A DNA stretch of 64,000 bases from Pseudomonadota bacterium (GTDB lineage Bacteria; Pseudomonadota; Gammaproteobacteria; Steroidobacterales; Steroidobacteraceae): assembly GCA_023423935.1 (NCBI GenBank), contig JAFAEQ010000067.1, positions 80,762 to 144,761 of the forward strand, written 5' to 3'. This document shows, piece after piece, positions 52,901 to 60,952 of this stretch. Under the pieces are notes generated by a model. It saw nothing but the letters and a program-made list of their open reading frames with translations. It made no database searches and was not told the origin of the DNA. A program made the translations under genes and the position numbers. Position 1 is the stretch's first letter; each line of letters begins with the position of its first letter.

Positions 52901-53127
52901 TGCGACCGATCCTGACGGTCGCCCTAGTCGCCGCACTCGGCTTCCTGCCGATGGCACTCAACACCAGCACCGGCGCAGAAGTGCAGCGCCCGCTCGCCAC
53001 CGTCGTCATCGGCGGCATCGTGTCCTCCACGCTGCTCACCTTGCTCGTGCTGCCCGGCCTGTATCGTCTCAGCCATCGAGCCAACGGCCAGCAAGCTCCA
53101 GTGAAACGGAGCAGAAGAACCGCGTGA
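49984..53127 (+). CDS. czcA: Heavy-metal RND efflux permease, CzcA-like
   Basis: 1047 residues, full length for HME-RND pumps. The HME signature is clear: IVDGAVIIVENCIQRLG in the TM4 region, DEGDLAIQALRIPGTSL in the second porter domain and GVAVLTGIMMVSAFRDR near the C terminus. These distinguish it from the multidrug RND at 9.2-12.3 kb. It forms, with CzcB and CzcC, a proton-driven exporter of divalent metals. The three genes are closely spaced and probably one operon. No metal-sensing regulator is visible nearby. Confidence 0.93.
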   Translation: MIDALLRLSIARRWVVLFLALIAAAVGFWSYQRLPIDAVPDITNVQVQINTQAEGYSPLEVEQRITYLVEVAIAGLPHLEYTRSLSRYGLSQVTAVFEDGTDIYFARNLINERLQQARSQLPAGIEPQLGPIATGLGEIFLYTVHADPSARQSDGQPYDATALRTVQDWIIRPQLRQVVGVTEVNTIGGFEREYHVTPDPARMLAFSLDFDDVVAALKKNNASVGAGYVERNGEQYLIRSPGQVADIASIEHIIVAHRAGVPVTVRDIADVAYGKQLRTGAATRDGEETVLGTAVMLIGENSRTVAQAVANKLTEINRTLPPGVRAEPVYDRTVLVDKTIGTVQKNLLEGAVLVAAVLLLMLGNVRAALLTVMVIPLSMMLLMTGMVATKVSANLMSLGALDFGLIVDGAVIIVENCIQRLGQRQHRAGRLLELQERLETVFEATREVFTPSLISVLVVILVNLPILALTGVEGKMFRPMALTVIIALLAALALSLTFVPACVALLLKGRIEERENAVVRTARRMYAPILDAALQFRWPILAGAAAFVVLCGWLGARMGSEFIPNLDEGDLAIQALRIPGTSLTQSLEMQLQLERAAQAIPEVKTYFSRVGTAEVATDPMPPNVSDGYVMLKDRKDWPDPHKTKAELVREIEARMNEVPGNALEISQPIQLRFNELISGVRSDVGIKVYGDDLGRLLEHGNAIARVLNGIDGADGVKVEQAAGLPVLSVEPNRAASSRYGLNVADVQDVLAAATGGEEAGQIFDGDQRFALIVRLPEHMRSDVTRLSRLPIPLPAGGYVPLGEVATLKVAPGPNQISRENGKRRIVVSSNVRDRDLGGFVAEARTRIAEQVQLPPGYWLEYGGTFEQLESASQRLSLLVPVTLALIFALLLLTFGSAKDAALVFSGVPLALTGGVIALWLRDIPLSITAGVGFITLSGVAVLTGIMMVSAFRDRMANGADLETAIREGAMLRLRPILTVALVAALGFLPMALNTSTGAEVQRPLATVVIGGIVSSTLLTLLVLPGLYRLSHRANGQQAPVKRSRRTA

Positions 53128-53160
53128 GTGACAGAAGAGCGAGAGCATCAGCCTTGGGAG

Positions 53161-53198
53161 AAGCTCTGATTCATCGACTTCCCTGACCTTCGCAAGTC
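53161..53198 (+). repeat. 38-bp inverted repeat, left end
   Basis: Begins AAGCTCTGATTCATCGACTT. It is found again in inverted orientation at 57103-57140 with one mismatch, the similarity ending sharply on both sides. The pair encloses 3.9 kb with no transposase. Confidence 0.85.
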
Positions 53199-53536
53199 CC
53201 GACGAGTGGTCACGAACTGCTCCCCATTAGTGTCGACAGCGATGAGAGTTGAACACATCAGTCGTAATGAGCACCTCTCAAACGAATCGCTACGGGATCT
53301 AGGGAATGAAACGCTCCGTCATTGAGCACCCGCCACTCGTGCACCTGCCCGACACAGGCTCGCAAGATTTGCTGAGCTTCTTCTCTCCGTTATTCGTTTA
53401 CCGCTCGAAGTGATGTTCAGTACTTGTCGTCACTGTGGTCGCTTAATCCGCAAAGCGGCAGCCTTGATCTGATAGTCGCGCGCATCTGCCGCAAATCTGC
53501 GTCGGAACTGCACGCGTTAATTCGAGTTGAGGCTCG
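53199..53536. other. Gap inside the inverted-repeat segment, nothing recognised
   Basis: 338 nt. Reading both strands gives no coding signal, no REP-like hairpin and none of the heptad or 9-nt repeats found in other gaps, which makes it unusual for this window. Immediately before it, 53128-53160 is the short spacer after czcA. Confidence 0.5.
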
Positions 53537-55036
53537 GTGAATCGCTCCAAGTCGATCGTCATGCGCGCACTTCCCTGCTTGCTGATCTGCATGCTCGCTG
53601 CATGTGGTTCCGGTGGCGGCCACTCGAGCAGTTCGCCACCGCCTGTCAGTGGCGACCCCGCACCCACCCCGACTGCGCCTACACCGACACCGACTCCACC
53701 ACCGGCGATAACACCGACAGCCAGTCAGGATCCTCCGCCTCCGCCGGTCACGCCATCATCGTCACACGCAATTACCGGCGTGAGCTTCGATTGGAATTCG
53801 CATCGCCGAGCAGCCGTGGGCAGCGATAACTGGCCGACGACATGGTCCGACGACGATCATCAATATTCGATCTGGGGCGACGGCGGAGGATTCGGTGGAA
53901 GCGACACGAAAGGACGCTCGAGTTTTGGCGTGGCTCGTATCGAAGGCGATCATGACAATTACCAAGGCGTGAATCGGTACGGCGGCATAGGCGAGGAATG
54001 CGACTCGAGCATCGATGGCAAGTCTCATGGCGCACCGGTGAGTATCGGTGGCGTTCTGTATGCGTGGGTCACGCCTGAGTCCAACGCGAAAGGTTACGCA
54101 TCGTTCACGCTGTACAGCAGCCGCGACAAGGCATGCACGTGGTATCCATCAGATGTCGTGTTCGAACAGGCGAGGGATGGAGTCAGCTTTGGTGGCTTCG
54201 TGCAGTTCGGCAAGGACAACAGCGCCGCGATCGATGCTTACGTTTATACGATCACGGCTGAAGTCACAGAGACTGAGTCGCTGAGCATCGTGCAACGTCC
54301 CGGGCGGATCATGTTGTTGCGCGCGCCTGTCGGCTCGATCGAGCAACGAAGTGCTTATGAGTTCTTCGCAGGCCTGGACGCGAACGGTCAACCTCTCTGG
54401 AGCAAAGATGCGGAAGCGAAGAGCCCGATCTACCAGGATGCCGATGGCGTCGGTCCCTTTGCGCAGATGGTGTTCGTGCCTGGATTGAACCGTTTCGTCT
54501 ACAGCAACCAGCGCGGCAACGGCGTCGATGCAGCTGCCAGAACTTCACTGCTCACGATCGCGGAAGCACCGAACCCCTGGGGCCCCTGGACCATCGTGTA
54601 TGACGATCTGTTCTTTCCGCAGATCGAACACACCGTCTTTCAATGGAACTTCGCGCCGAAGTGGTTTCGCAATGACGGGCGCGACTTCACCCTGATTTTT
54701 TCCGGAATCGGTTCGAACGACTCGTGGAACACGATCGACGGGACATTCACGACGGCGCCGCAATTGTTGTGTCCGGTCAGGATTTCCTCGGACTTGGAAT
54801 GTGGCGCTGGATCTACGAGTGAGGGGTTCGCTCCGGTTCAAGCGCCGCGACAGCGGGCAGTAGTGAAAGGCACTTACCTGAAGGGGACAGATCGAATACG
54901 CGCCCCTCTCGCCCGGACGAGCGAGTCAATGCAAGGTCGAGACAAACTTATGGATCTCAGCAACGACCTGGCTTGCGTTCGACAGGTACACGTAGTGATC
55001 TGCTCGATCGATTTGCACTACCCGCGCTTCTGGTAG
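53537..55036 (+). CDS. Lipoprotein with beta-propeller-like domain, function uncertain
   Basis: 499 residues from a GTG with GAGG 5 nt upstream. Lipobox LAAC puts the cysteine at 23, followed by a Pro/Thr-rich linker. The body (about 80-440) has repeated Trp/Gly/Asp motifs (WPTTWSDDDHQYSIWGDGGGFGG, FTLIFSGIG), suggestive of a DUF4185- or glycosidase-like propeller; tentative. The last ~50 residues run 111 nt into the convergent hydrolase gene, and TYLKGTDRI reads through AAGGGGACAGATC, so the C terminus is probably not original. Confidence 0.7.
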   Translation: MNRSKSIVMRALPCLLICMLAACGSGGGHSSSSPPPVSGDPAPTPTAPTPTPTPPPAITPTASQDPPPPPVTPSSSHAITGVSFDWNSHRRAAVGSDNWPTTWSDDDHQYSIWGDGGGFGGSDTKGRSSFGVARIEGDHDNYQGVNRYGGIGEECDSSIDGKSHGAPVSIGGVLYAWVTPESNAKGYASFTLYSSRDKACTWYPSDVVFEQARDGVSFGGFVQFGKDNSAAIDAYVYTITAEVTETESLSIVQRPGRIMLLRAPVGSIEQRSAYEFFAGLDANGQPLWSKDAEAKSPIYQDADGVGPFAQMVFVPGLNRFVYSNQRGNGVDAAARTSLLTIAEAPNPWGPWTIVYDDLFFPQIEHTVFQWNFAPKWFRNDGRDFTLIFSGIGSNDSWNTIDGTFTTAPQLLCPVRISSDLECGAGSTSEGFAPVQAPRQRAVVKGTYLKGTDRIRAPLARTSESMQGRDKLMDLSNDLACVRQVHVVICSIDLHYPRFW

Positions 55037-56062
55037 ATCGCGTCGGAAGAGTGCGATCTGCCTCTGAGCGCGCTCGCGTTGGAACCACATGTAAGCCTCA
55101 GCATTAGCCCGTTGCTCGGGGTCGTTCATATCGGGTGTTCCGGGATCGTCAATAACAGCGAAGATGCCTAATGCAGGCACGTTTATGTTCGTGTATCTCT
55201 TTTTCCCGGCTTCGATCTTCTGTCCAACAAATGGCGGGCGTTTGAATTTGATCGTTGGCCGACCCTGCTCGTCTACAGCGAGCATCGCGCGGAACTCGGC
55301 TTCCGGCAGTACGACCTTCGCGCCACGGGCATACCAGGCTTGCACGCTGCCAAAGTCCTGCAGATCCGCAGGGGTCGGGTCGGGTCGCGGAGGGCGTCCA
55401 TTCTCAATGCGAATGAGCTTTTCCAGAATCGCCTGCAGCTCTGGAATGTTCTTCTGTAGCATTTCACGCGCCAGAGGTCTCGAGTCGAACGGCTCACTCA
55501 GCAGCGTATCGAGGTGAGTTTTGAAGTCATTCAACTCATCCTTCCATGTGACGATTTTGTAGAACCCTTGAGCCTCGTACTCGGGGTCCCACGAGTGGTT
55601 GGCATCGACATACACGAGGCCACCAATGCGCTCAGGAAATCGAGCTGCAACATTGCTCATTTCCTGGCCTGCAAACGAATGGCCGACCAGCACTGGTTTC
55701 TCCAGCTTCAAGGCGTCAATCACCGCGACGACATCGTTGCCAAGGTCGTCCGCACCGTAGCCGTCGTTGGGAATACTGGATGGGGGTGAGCCACGGCGCG
55801 TCAGGCCGATAACTCGGTAGTGCGAAGCGAGCTTGAGAGCGAACTCGTCGAACGCATGTGCGGTGTTGCCTCCACCCGCAAGCAACATCAGGGGGCGACC
55901 GTGCCCGCCCCAATCCAACATTTCGAGCTTGATCCCGGGTGCGACCTCGATGAATGTCGCCTTGTGCGGTGAGGGATCGCGCCAGGCCTTGGTTGCGGCC
56001 GCGTTTCCTACCAGCGCCCACGACAGCAAGCCAGCGAGGAATGCAACTCGATACCTGGGCAT
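54926..56062 (-). CDS. Exported alpha/beta hydrolase
   Basis: 378 residues from the ATG at 56062, preceded by GGAGG. Signal peptide about 1-23 (FLAGLLSWALVGNAAA). Nucleophile serine in VGHSFAGQEM, oxyanion region LLAGGGNTAHAFDEF, and a C-terminal histidine in DRADHYVYLSN complete the fold. The order matches haloalkane-dehalogenase/epoxide-hydrolase-like alpha/beta hydrolases; substrate unknown. Its 3' end overlaps the convergent lipoprotein gene by 111 nt. The 421-nt upstream gap (56063-56483) holds no gene; see the palindrome at 56146. Confidence 0.85.
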   Translation of the reverse strand: MPRYRVAFLAGLLSWALVGNAAATKAWRDPSPHKATFIEVAPGIKLEMLDWGGHGRPLMLLAGGGNTAHAFDEFALKLASHYRVIGLTRRGSPPSSIPNDGYGADDLGNDVVAVIDALKLEKPVLVGHSFAGQEMSNVAARFPERIGGLVYVDANHSWDPEYEAQGFYKIVTWKDELNDFKTHLDTLLSEPFDSRPLAREMLQKNIPELQAILEKLIRIENGRPPRPDPTPADLQDFGSVQAWYARGAKVVLPEAEFRAMLAVDEQGRPTIKFKRPPFVGQKIEAGKKRYTNINVPALGIFAVIDDPGTPDMNDPEQRANAEAYMWFQRERAQRQIALFRRDLPEARVVQIDRADHYVYLSNASQVVAEIHKFVSTLH

Positions 56063-56145
56063 CCGTCCTCCACCCGTACAGCTTAAGGCGCCTGGAACCG
56101 TTCCGACGCGCACCTTAGCAGCGATTCCTTCTACTGTCGTCTACT

Positions 56146-56160
56146 CTACGACATCTGTAG
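56146..56160. promoter_or_regulatory. CTAC-N7-GTAG palindrome, possible BlaI/CopY-type operator
   Basis: CTACGACATCTGTAG lies 84 nt upstream of the hydrolase ATG. It resembles BlaI/MecI operators (TACNACA-N2-TGTAGTA). On the minus strand a second related motif (GACGACAGTAG) follows within 5 nt. A regulator gene of that family is not in the window. Confidence 0.3.
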
Positions 56161-56483
56161 TGTCCGAGGCGACGATCACGAATGTGCGCCTGAAGAGTAT
56201 GTCCGCTTCGGGTCGAGGCTGTGTGGAACTCTCGAGGCGCATCAGAACGCCTTTCTGACTTAGAGTGTTGGTGCCTGCCTTCACGGTGGCTCTCAGACGC
56301 GGGCGCTATGGCAGCCGCATCTCGCAAACTTCGACGCACGCTATCAGTCTCAAAGAGCCACACCGTTGCTTCGGTGAAGCCTGCGGCAGAACGCCGAACG
56401 CATCGCCTAGCTAATCGCTATCGCCGGCCAATTTGAAAACGCGTCCGCGCTGCAACCCTTCTATTGCAGCCCGGACCTTCCGC

Positions 56484-57008
56484 TCACAACGTGCGTTCCT
56501 GCAATGCCATCGATTCGGCGCTCGAGACGATCTTCGGACGGAATCTCTGCACGGCCGCGAACCCCGCGATCACGAATGCGAGCAGCGCGACTGCCTGAGT
56601 GATCGCAAAGGGCGGCTCTTTGCCCTGCGGCGCGAGGGCATGCAGCGAGGGTACTTTCAGGAAGAGCTGCACGATCAGGACAAACACATTCAGATACAGC
56701 GCCGCGATTGCTGAGATCACATACGTGCGACGCCAGGATCCGCTCAGCTTTTTTCCATAGAGCGCGATCACTGTCAGCACCAGGATGAAAGTGGAGACGA
56801 TCCCGGTGCCGATCGCCGGTGTGAAGCCGTTGAACGGAAATCCAAAGCCGGTGAGCGTCGTTGCCACCGTGGTCCAGACGAATACATGAGTCCAGGCAGG
56901 CCAGTGTCGTGCGACGAGCATTCCATAGAGCACGACGAGCCCCGCTGCGATTCCAATCAGGCTCAAGAGCACATGAAACAGTGTGTACGCATTCATTGCC
57001 GCAAGCAT
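56484..57008 (-). CDS. Small integral membrane protein, function unknown
   Basis: 174 residues from the ATG at 57008, preceded by GGGGAGG. Hydrophobicity gives four to five transmembrane helices: LFHVLLSLIGIAAGLVVLYGML, VFVWTTVATTLTGFGF, IVSTFILVLTVIALYG, TYVISAIAALYLNVFVLIVQLFL and ITQAVALLAFVIAGFAAVQRF. No family recognised. Lies inside the 3.9-kb inverted-repeat segment, the right repeat being 95 nt upstream. Confidence 0.75.
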   Translation of the reverse strand: MLAAMNAYTLFHVLLSLIGIAAGLVVLYGMLVARHWPAWTHVFVWTTVATTLTGFGFPFNGFTPAIGTGIVSTFILVLTVIALYGKKLSGSWRRTYVISAIAALYLNVFVLIVQLFLKVPSLHALAPQGKEPPFAITQAVALLAFVIAGFAAVQRFRPKIVSSAESMALQERTL

Positions 57009-57102
57009 GATGCACCTCCCCTGTAGTTCTAAGGTGTCTCCGATCAACTCGCCATTTGCAACCATAGCTGCTTCGCCCACCGAAGCATTTCAACCAGTTG
57101 CA

Positions 57103-57140
57103 GACTTGCGAAGGTCAGGGAAGTCGATAAATCAGAGCTT
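57103..57140 (-). repeat. 38-bp inverted repeat, right end
   Basis: The complement begins AAGCTCTGATTTATCGACTT, matching the copy at 53161-53198 at 37 of 38 positions. It precedes the membrane protein gene; outward lies a plain spacer and the RidA-like gene. Confidence 0.85.
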
Positions 57141-57209
57141 CCCTAACTCACCTCTTCCTCCAACACAGTTCGCGGACCCTCGCTTCACTTGCTCACGAGT
57201 GTTCGCGCG

Positions 57210-57674
57210 TCACCTCTGTTTCGGGACGTACGCGATGCACTCGAGTTCGACACGGGCATTCAAGGCGAGACCACTTGCTTCCAGCGCGCTGCGCGCTGGG
57301 AACGGCACCTTGAAGAATTCTTTGTAGACATCGTTGAACGCAGGCCATTCGGCGATGTCCGCCAGAAATACGGTGCATTTCACGACATCGTTCAACGACG
57401 CAGCGTTGCGTTCTAGGATGCTCGTGATGTTCCGCAATGCCTGGCGCGCTTCGGGCACCAGTCCTCCGGGCACGAGCTTGCCGTCCTTATCGCCGAGCTG
57501 ACCGGATAGGAACAGGTAGTCGCCGGCGCGAACGGCCTCCGAGAAAGGTCGGCCGCGTGCGAGAGATTCCGGTGAGTTCAGGAACTCCGCCTTGGATGCA
57601 TCGCCGGCACGTGCTGCAGGCAGCATCCACACACTCGCGACGACGGCAGTGGCCAACAAAGCCCGAGAGTCCAT
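57210..57674 (-). CDS. RidA/YjgF family protein with signal peptide (periplasmic)
   Basis: 154 residues from the ATG at 57674 (GAGGTG upstream). Signal peptide MDSRALLATAVVASVWMLPAARA precedes a full RidA domain: PFSEAVRAGDYLFLSGQLGDKDG, RQALRNITSILERNAASLNDVVKCTVFLADIAEW and FPARSALEASGL with the catalytic-type Arg, ending VELECIAYVP. Cytoplasmic RidA hydrolyses 2-aminoacrylate; an exported version must have a different target. Confidence 0.87.
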   Translation of the reverse strand: MDSRALLATAVVASVWMLPAARAGDASKAEFLNSPESLARGRPFSEAVRAGDYLFLSGQLGDKDGKLVPGGLVPEARQALRNITSILERNAASLNDVVKCTVFLADIAEWPAFNDVYKEFFKVPFPARSALEASGLALNARVELECIAYVPKQR

Positions 57675-57855
57675 GCACACCTCACGTTGATTGCGAATGA
57701 CACGCATACCGGCTGACTCGAAGCCGCAGTCAGAGCCGGCGTGATACCGAGAATTCTTGCACGAAGCCGCCCTTCCCGTCGGACTTGTCGGAATCGAACA
57801 GCGAGCGACGTCCTTGGGTCACTTGTTTGATCAACCCCTATCGTACGGAGACACC

Positions 57856-58794
57856 ATGTCGACGCGTAGCCTATCGATCTTTACCACCGCAATGACCTTG
57901 ATCGGTCTGGCCCTCAGCAACGTCGAGGCGAGGCCAATTGAAAGCACGAGCGAATCGAAGCCTCACAAGACCGGGTATGTCACTGCGAGTGGCGTGCGGT
58001 ACTACTACGAAATTCATGGCACGGGCGAGCCGCTGCTGCTGCTTCATGGCGGGCTGGGTCACACGCAGATGTTCGGCCCGGTGCTGAAAACCCTTGCGCA
58101 AAATCGGCAAGTCATCGGCGTGGATCTGGAAGGGCACGGCCACACCGCGTTAGGACCCGGCGAGATCAGCCTGCCACGCATGGGCGATGACATGGCCGCC
58201 ATCCTCAGGGAACTTGGATACCGCGAGGTCGATGCCATGGGTTACTCCTTGGGCGGAGGCGTGGCATTCCGGCTTGCGGTTCAGCACCCGCAACTGGTGC
58301 GCCGCCTGGTCCTCGTCTCAGCGGGATTTGCACGCAACGGGTTTTATCCGGAGATGTTGCCGATGCAGGCACAAGTCGGGGCCGCGATGGCCGACGCAAT
58401 GAAAGATACCCCGATGTATCAATCGTATGTTGCCGTTGCTCCTCATCCAGAAGACTTTCCGAAACTGCTCGATCGAATGGGGGCGCTCATGCGCACGGAC
58501 TATGACTGGTCCGAGGATGCAAAGAAGCTGTCGATGCCCACCATGCTGATCTTCGGTGACAGCGACATGTATCGGCCGGAACACGAGGTGCAGTTCTATC
58601 AACTGCTCGGCGGTGGGCTGCGCGATGCGGGCTGGGAAGGTGAAACCATGTCACGCAATCGACTCGCGATTCTTCCTGGCCTCACCCACTACGACATTTT
58701 TCTATCGCCTGACCTCAGCGCGACCGCTTTGCCGTTCCTCAACGGACAGAGCAATCGCACGAGCTGGGCCGAACAGGTCCAGCGGAAGAACTGA
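57856..58794 (+). CDS. Exported alpha/beta hydrolase
   Basis: 312 residues from the ATG at 57856 (CGGAG upstream). Signal peptide about 1-25, then the alpha/beta-hydrolase core: LLLLHGGLGHTQMF, nucleophile in AMGYSLGGGVAF, acid in LIFGDSDMYRPE and histidine in LPGLTHYDIF. Fits the lipase/proline-iminopeptidase-like group; substrate unknown. A strong hairpin follows. Confidence 0.88.
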   Translation: MSTRSLSIFTTAMTLIGLALSNVEARPIESTSESKPHKTGYVTASGVRYYYEIHGTGEPLLLLHGGLGHTQMFGPVLKTLAQNRQVIGVDLEGHGHTALGPGEISLPRMGDDMAAILRELGYREVDAMGYSLGGGVAFRLAVQHPQLVRRLVLVSAGFARNGFYPEMLPMQAQVGAAMADAMKDTPMYQSYVAVAPHPEDFPKLLDRMGALMRTDYDWSEDAKKLSMPTMLIFGDSDMYRPEHEVQFYQLLGGGLRDAGWEGETMSRNRLAILPGLTHYDIFLSPDLSATALPFLNGQSNRTSWAEQVQRKN

Positions 58795-58807
58795 GGAAGC
58801 GAGATCG

Positions 58808-58829
58808 GTGCGGGACGACGGTCCCGCAC
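58808..58829 (+). terminator. Hairpin after the hydrolase gene
   Basis: GTGCGGGAC pairs perfectly over 9 bp with GTCCCGCAC across GACG, 13 nt after the stop. No clear U-tract. A second, imperfect GC hairpin (GGCCGGGCGGGCG region) lies near 58863-58893. Confidence 0.5.
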
Positions 58830-58929
58830 ATTGGAGGTTGCTGGCCAGGCGGCAATGTCCCGTTTGGCCGGGCGGGCGTGCGCCGCCCCGGCCAGGCAAT
58901 TGCCCTTAGAACGTATAGCCGCGACTGGC

Positions 58930-59058
58930 TTACGGCGTCTTTGGAGGTTCTGTGCCCGCTTTGCGGGCCGCTTTCTCGAGCTGCTTCTGCTCAGCGCGCT
59001 TCTTCTGGTTTTCTTCGCGACGCTTCTTTTCCTGCTTGAAATTCGGTGGTCTGGCCAA
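58930..59058 (-). CDS. Small lysine-rich basic protein from a TTG start, function unknown
   Basis: 42 residues read from TTG at 59058, with GGAGAG 4 nt upstream: (M)ARPPNFKQEKKRREENQKK, then AEQKQLEKAARKAGTEPPKTP. Highly charged and predicted helical. Short proteins with the ARPPNFKQEKKRRE opening are, as far as I recall, conserved in gammaproteobacteria but uncharacterised. The upstream ATG-started version at 59133 adds residues with no such character. Confidence 0.65.
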   Translation of the reverse strand: MARPPNFKQEKKRREENQKKRAEQKQLEKAARKAGTEPPKTP

Positions 59059-59278
59059 CGGGCTCTCCGGATCGGAAATGGAATGGGGAAGGCAGTGTAA
59101 GTCGGCTCGCGCCTCAAGTGTGGGTAATTGCATCCCGCACGGCGTCGCGCCTCAATGCACTGCCGCATGTCGCCTGAACGACTGACACGAAATGAATGCC
59201 CGCATGTGCTCCACTTGCGCGGCGCTTCGCTGCGGATCTACTGTCAGCTCTTCATTTCATTTCGATACGGAGCATCTC

Positions 59279-59983
59279 ATGAGAGGGTTGTTCGCGTTGC
59301 TCAGCGTAGCGGCTGCGTTCATGTTCGCCGCCCTGCCCGTTCAAGCTCAGGATCGCTGGGTCGAAGGGAAACATTACTTCCGCATTCAACCTGCACAACC
59401 CACGACAGTTCCTCCAGGCAAGGTCGAGGTCGCCGAGGTGCTTTCGTACGGTTGCCCCGCATGCTTTCGCTTTCTGCCCGTCATGGAGCAGATGAAGAAG
59501 CAGCTGCCACCGCAGGCGCAGCTCGTTTATGTGCACGCTTCTTTCAATCCATCCGAGCAATGGCCCATGTTTCAGCGAGCGTTCTACACCGCGCAGCAGT
59601 TGAACCTCGTGGACAAGACTCACGACGCGATGTTTCGCGCCGTCTGGGGTCGCAACGGCGAAATGTCCCTGACCGATCCGGCCACGAATCGCCTCAAGTC
59701 GTCGCCGCCCACCCTCGAAGATGCGGCGAAGTTTTACGCAAAGACCACGGGTGTCGATCCGAAACTGTTCCTGGATACGTCCAAGTCGTTCGTCGTCGAT
59801 GCCAACATCCGCCGAGCCGAAGCATTCATGAAGGCCGCGCACGTGGATCAGACACCGACGATCGTCGTGAACGGCAAGTACCGCCTGACCGTGCAGTCCG
59901 CCGGCGGCGTGAATGAGATGCTCGAACTCGTGAACTACCTGGTGCAGAAGGAATCGCTGGCGAGCTCCGCTTCGCTGCGGTGA
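59279..59983 (+). CDS. dsbA: Periplasmic thiol:disulfide interchange protein, DsbA-like
   Basis: 234 residues from the ATG at 59279 (GGAG upstream). Signal peptide about 1-23 (LPVQAQ). Active site C59-P-A-C62 (LSYGCPACFRFLPVMEQM) differs from the C-P-H-C of canonical DsbA. The helical insertion and TPTIVVNGKYRL with the cis-proline follow in the usual order. It should oxidise or act on disulfides in the periplasm; the CPAC dipeptide changes redox potential, so specialised partners are possible. Confidence 0.87.
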   Translation: MRGLFALLSVAAAFMFAALPVQAQDRWVEGKHYFRIQPAQPTTVPPGKVEVAEVLSYGCPACFRFLPVMEQMKKQLPPQAQLVYVHASFNPSEQWPMFQRAFYTAQQLNLVDKTHDAMFRAVWGRNGEMSLTDPATNRLKSSPPTLEDAAKFYAKTTGVDPKLFLDTSKSFVVDANIRRAEAFMKAAHVDQTPTIVVNGKYRLTVQSAGGVNEMLELVNYLVQKESLASSASLR

Positions 59984-59992
59984 GTCGAGCGG

Positions 59993-60814
59993 CTACGAGG
60001 CCGCAGAGCCCTCCTCGACACAGCGAATCGGCCTTCGAGTCTGAGAGCTTGCTGAATCCTCGGCATCGAACTGGCCGCCTTCTCGAACGAAACAGCCACG
60101 CGCGAGAAAATGGATGGTCTGCTCGATAGCACGCCGATCGTTCATGAGAAACGGATGCGAAGCAGACAGCACAATGAAATCTCGCATCCCTTCGAGCTTT
60201 GCACTTTCGATCGAGACCTTGCCGTCGTCCTCGCCAGGAATGATCGCGGACAAGATCCAGTTGATCGATCGATCTCCTGCAATGATTCCGACCGGAAACT
60301 CCGCGGAGCCCAACGATCTCGCGAGTGAATCAGTAGAGGTGCCAAGCTGCTGGCCTGCAGGCCCGTTCAAGGCCTTGAATACATACCAGTCACCGAGAGC
60401 ATCGACGACTTCACTACCGTGATTCGGCGGGCCAAGCATCACGACGCGCCCGAAATGATCGACAGCACGAGTCGCTGCCAGTTGCCGGACGATGATGCCT
60501 CCAAGACTGTGAGTCACGAAGCTCACGGGCTCACGCGACTCCCCGATGCACTTCGCAATCTGCGGCACCACGTAGTCCGTTGCGAGCTGCTCGATCGTAT
60601 GGTCCCGCGACGGGTACTCGACATTGCAAACACGATATCCCGCTGCCTCGAGCGAGCGCGCCATCCTGTCCATGGAGCGCGAAGTGCGCGCTAGACCGTG
60701 AAGCAACACGACGGTCTGCCGATCCGCACTCGGCTCCGCCGTCTGGACCGCAGAACATCCGCAACACAGGATGCCAACTACCAATAAGAGAGTTGCCAGA
60801 AGCGCTCGATCCAT
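59993..60814 (-). CDS. Exported alpha/beta hydrolase (lipase-like)
   Basis: 273 residues from the ATG at 60814. N-terminal hydrophobic stretch ALLATLLLVVGILCCGCSAVQTA ends with cysteines that could be a lipobox. Core motifs: VVLLHGLARTSRSMDRM, nucleophile in FVTHSLGGIIVRQLA, and PPNHGSEVVDALGDW typical of triacylglycerol-lipase/PGAP1-like proteins. C-terminal His probably in LSASHPFLMNDR. Substrate unknown. Start codon choice is uncertain; upstream ATGs at 60838 and 60853 add residues without a recognisable role. Confidence 0.8.
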   Translation of the reverse strand: MDRALLATLLLVVGILCCGCSAVQTAEPSADRQTVVLLHGLARTSRSMDRMARSLEAAGYRVCNVEYPSRDHTIEQLATDYVVPQIAKCIGESREPVSFVTHSLGGIIVRQLAATRAVDHFGRVVMLGPPNHGSEVVDALGDWYVFKALNGPAGQQLGTSTDSLARSLGSAEFPVGIIAGDRSINWILSAIIPGEDDGKVSIESAKLEGMRDFIVLSASHPFLMNDRRAIEQTIHFLARGCFVREGGQFDAEDSASSQTRRPIRCVEEGSAAS

Positions 60815-60952
60815 CTTGTCCGCGCCGATCCACCTCATGGCTGAAGCATGCACGGCGCTTTCACCTCAGGCAAATCGTTATGCGATCACCGCTCCCTCTC
60901 AATTGCTCATTTACTCTCGTCAGCGCATTCGTTGCTCATTACTCCTTTCCCC

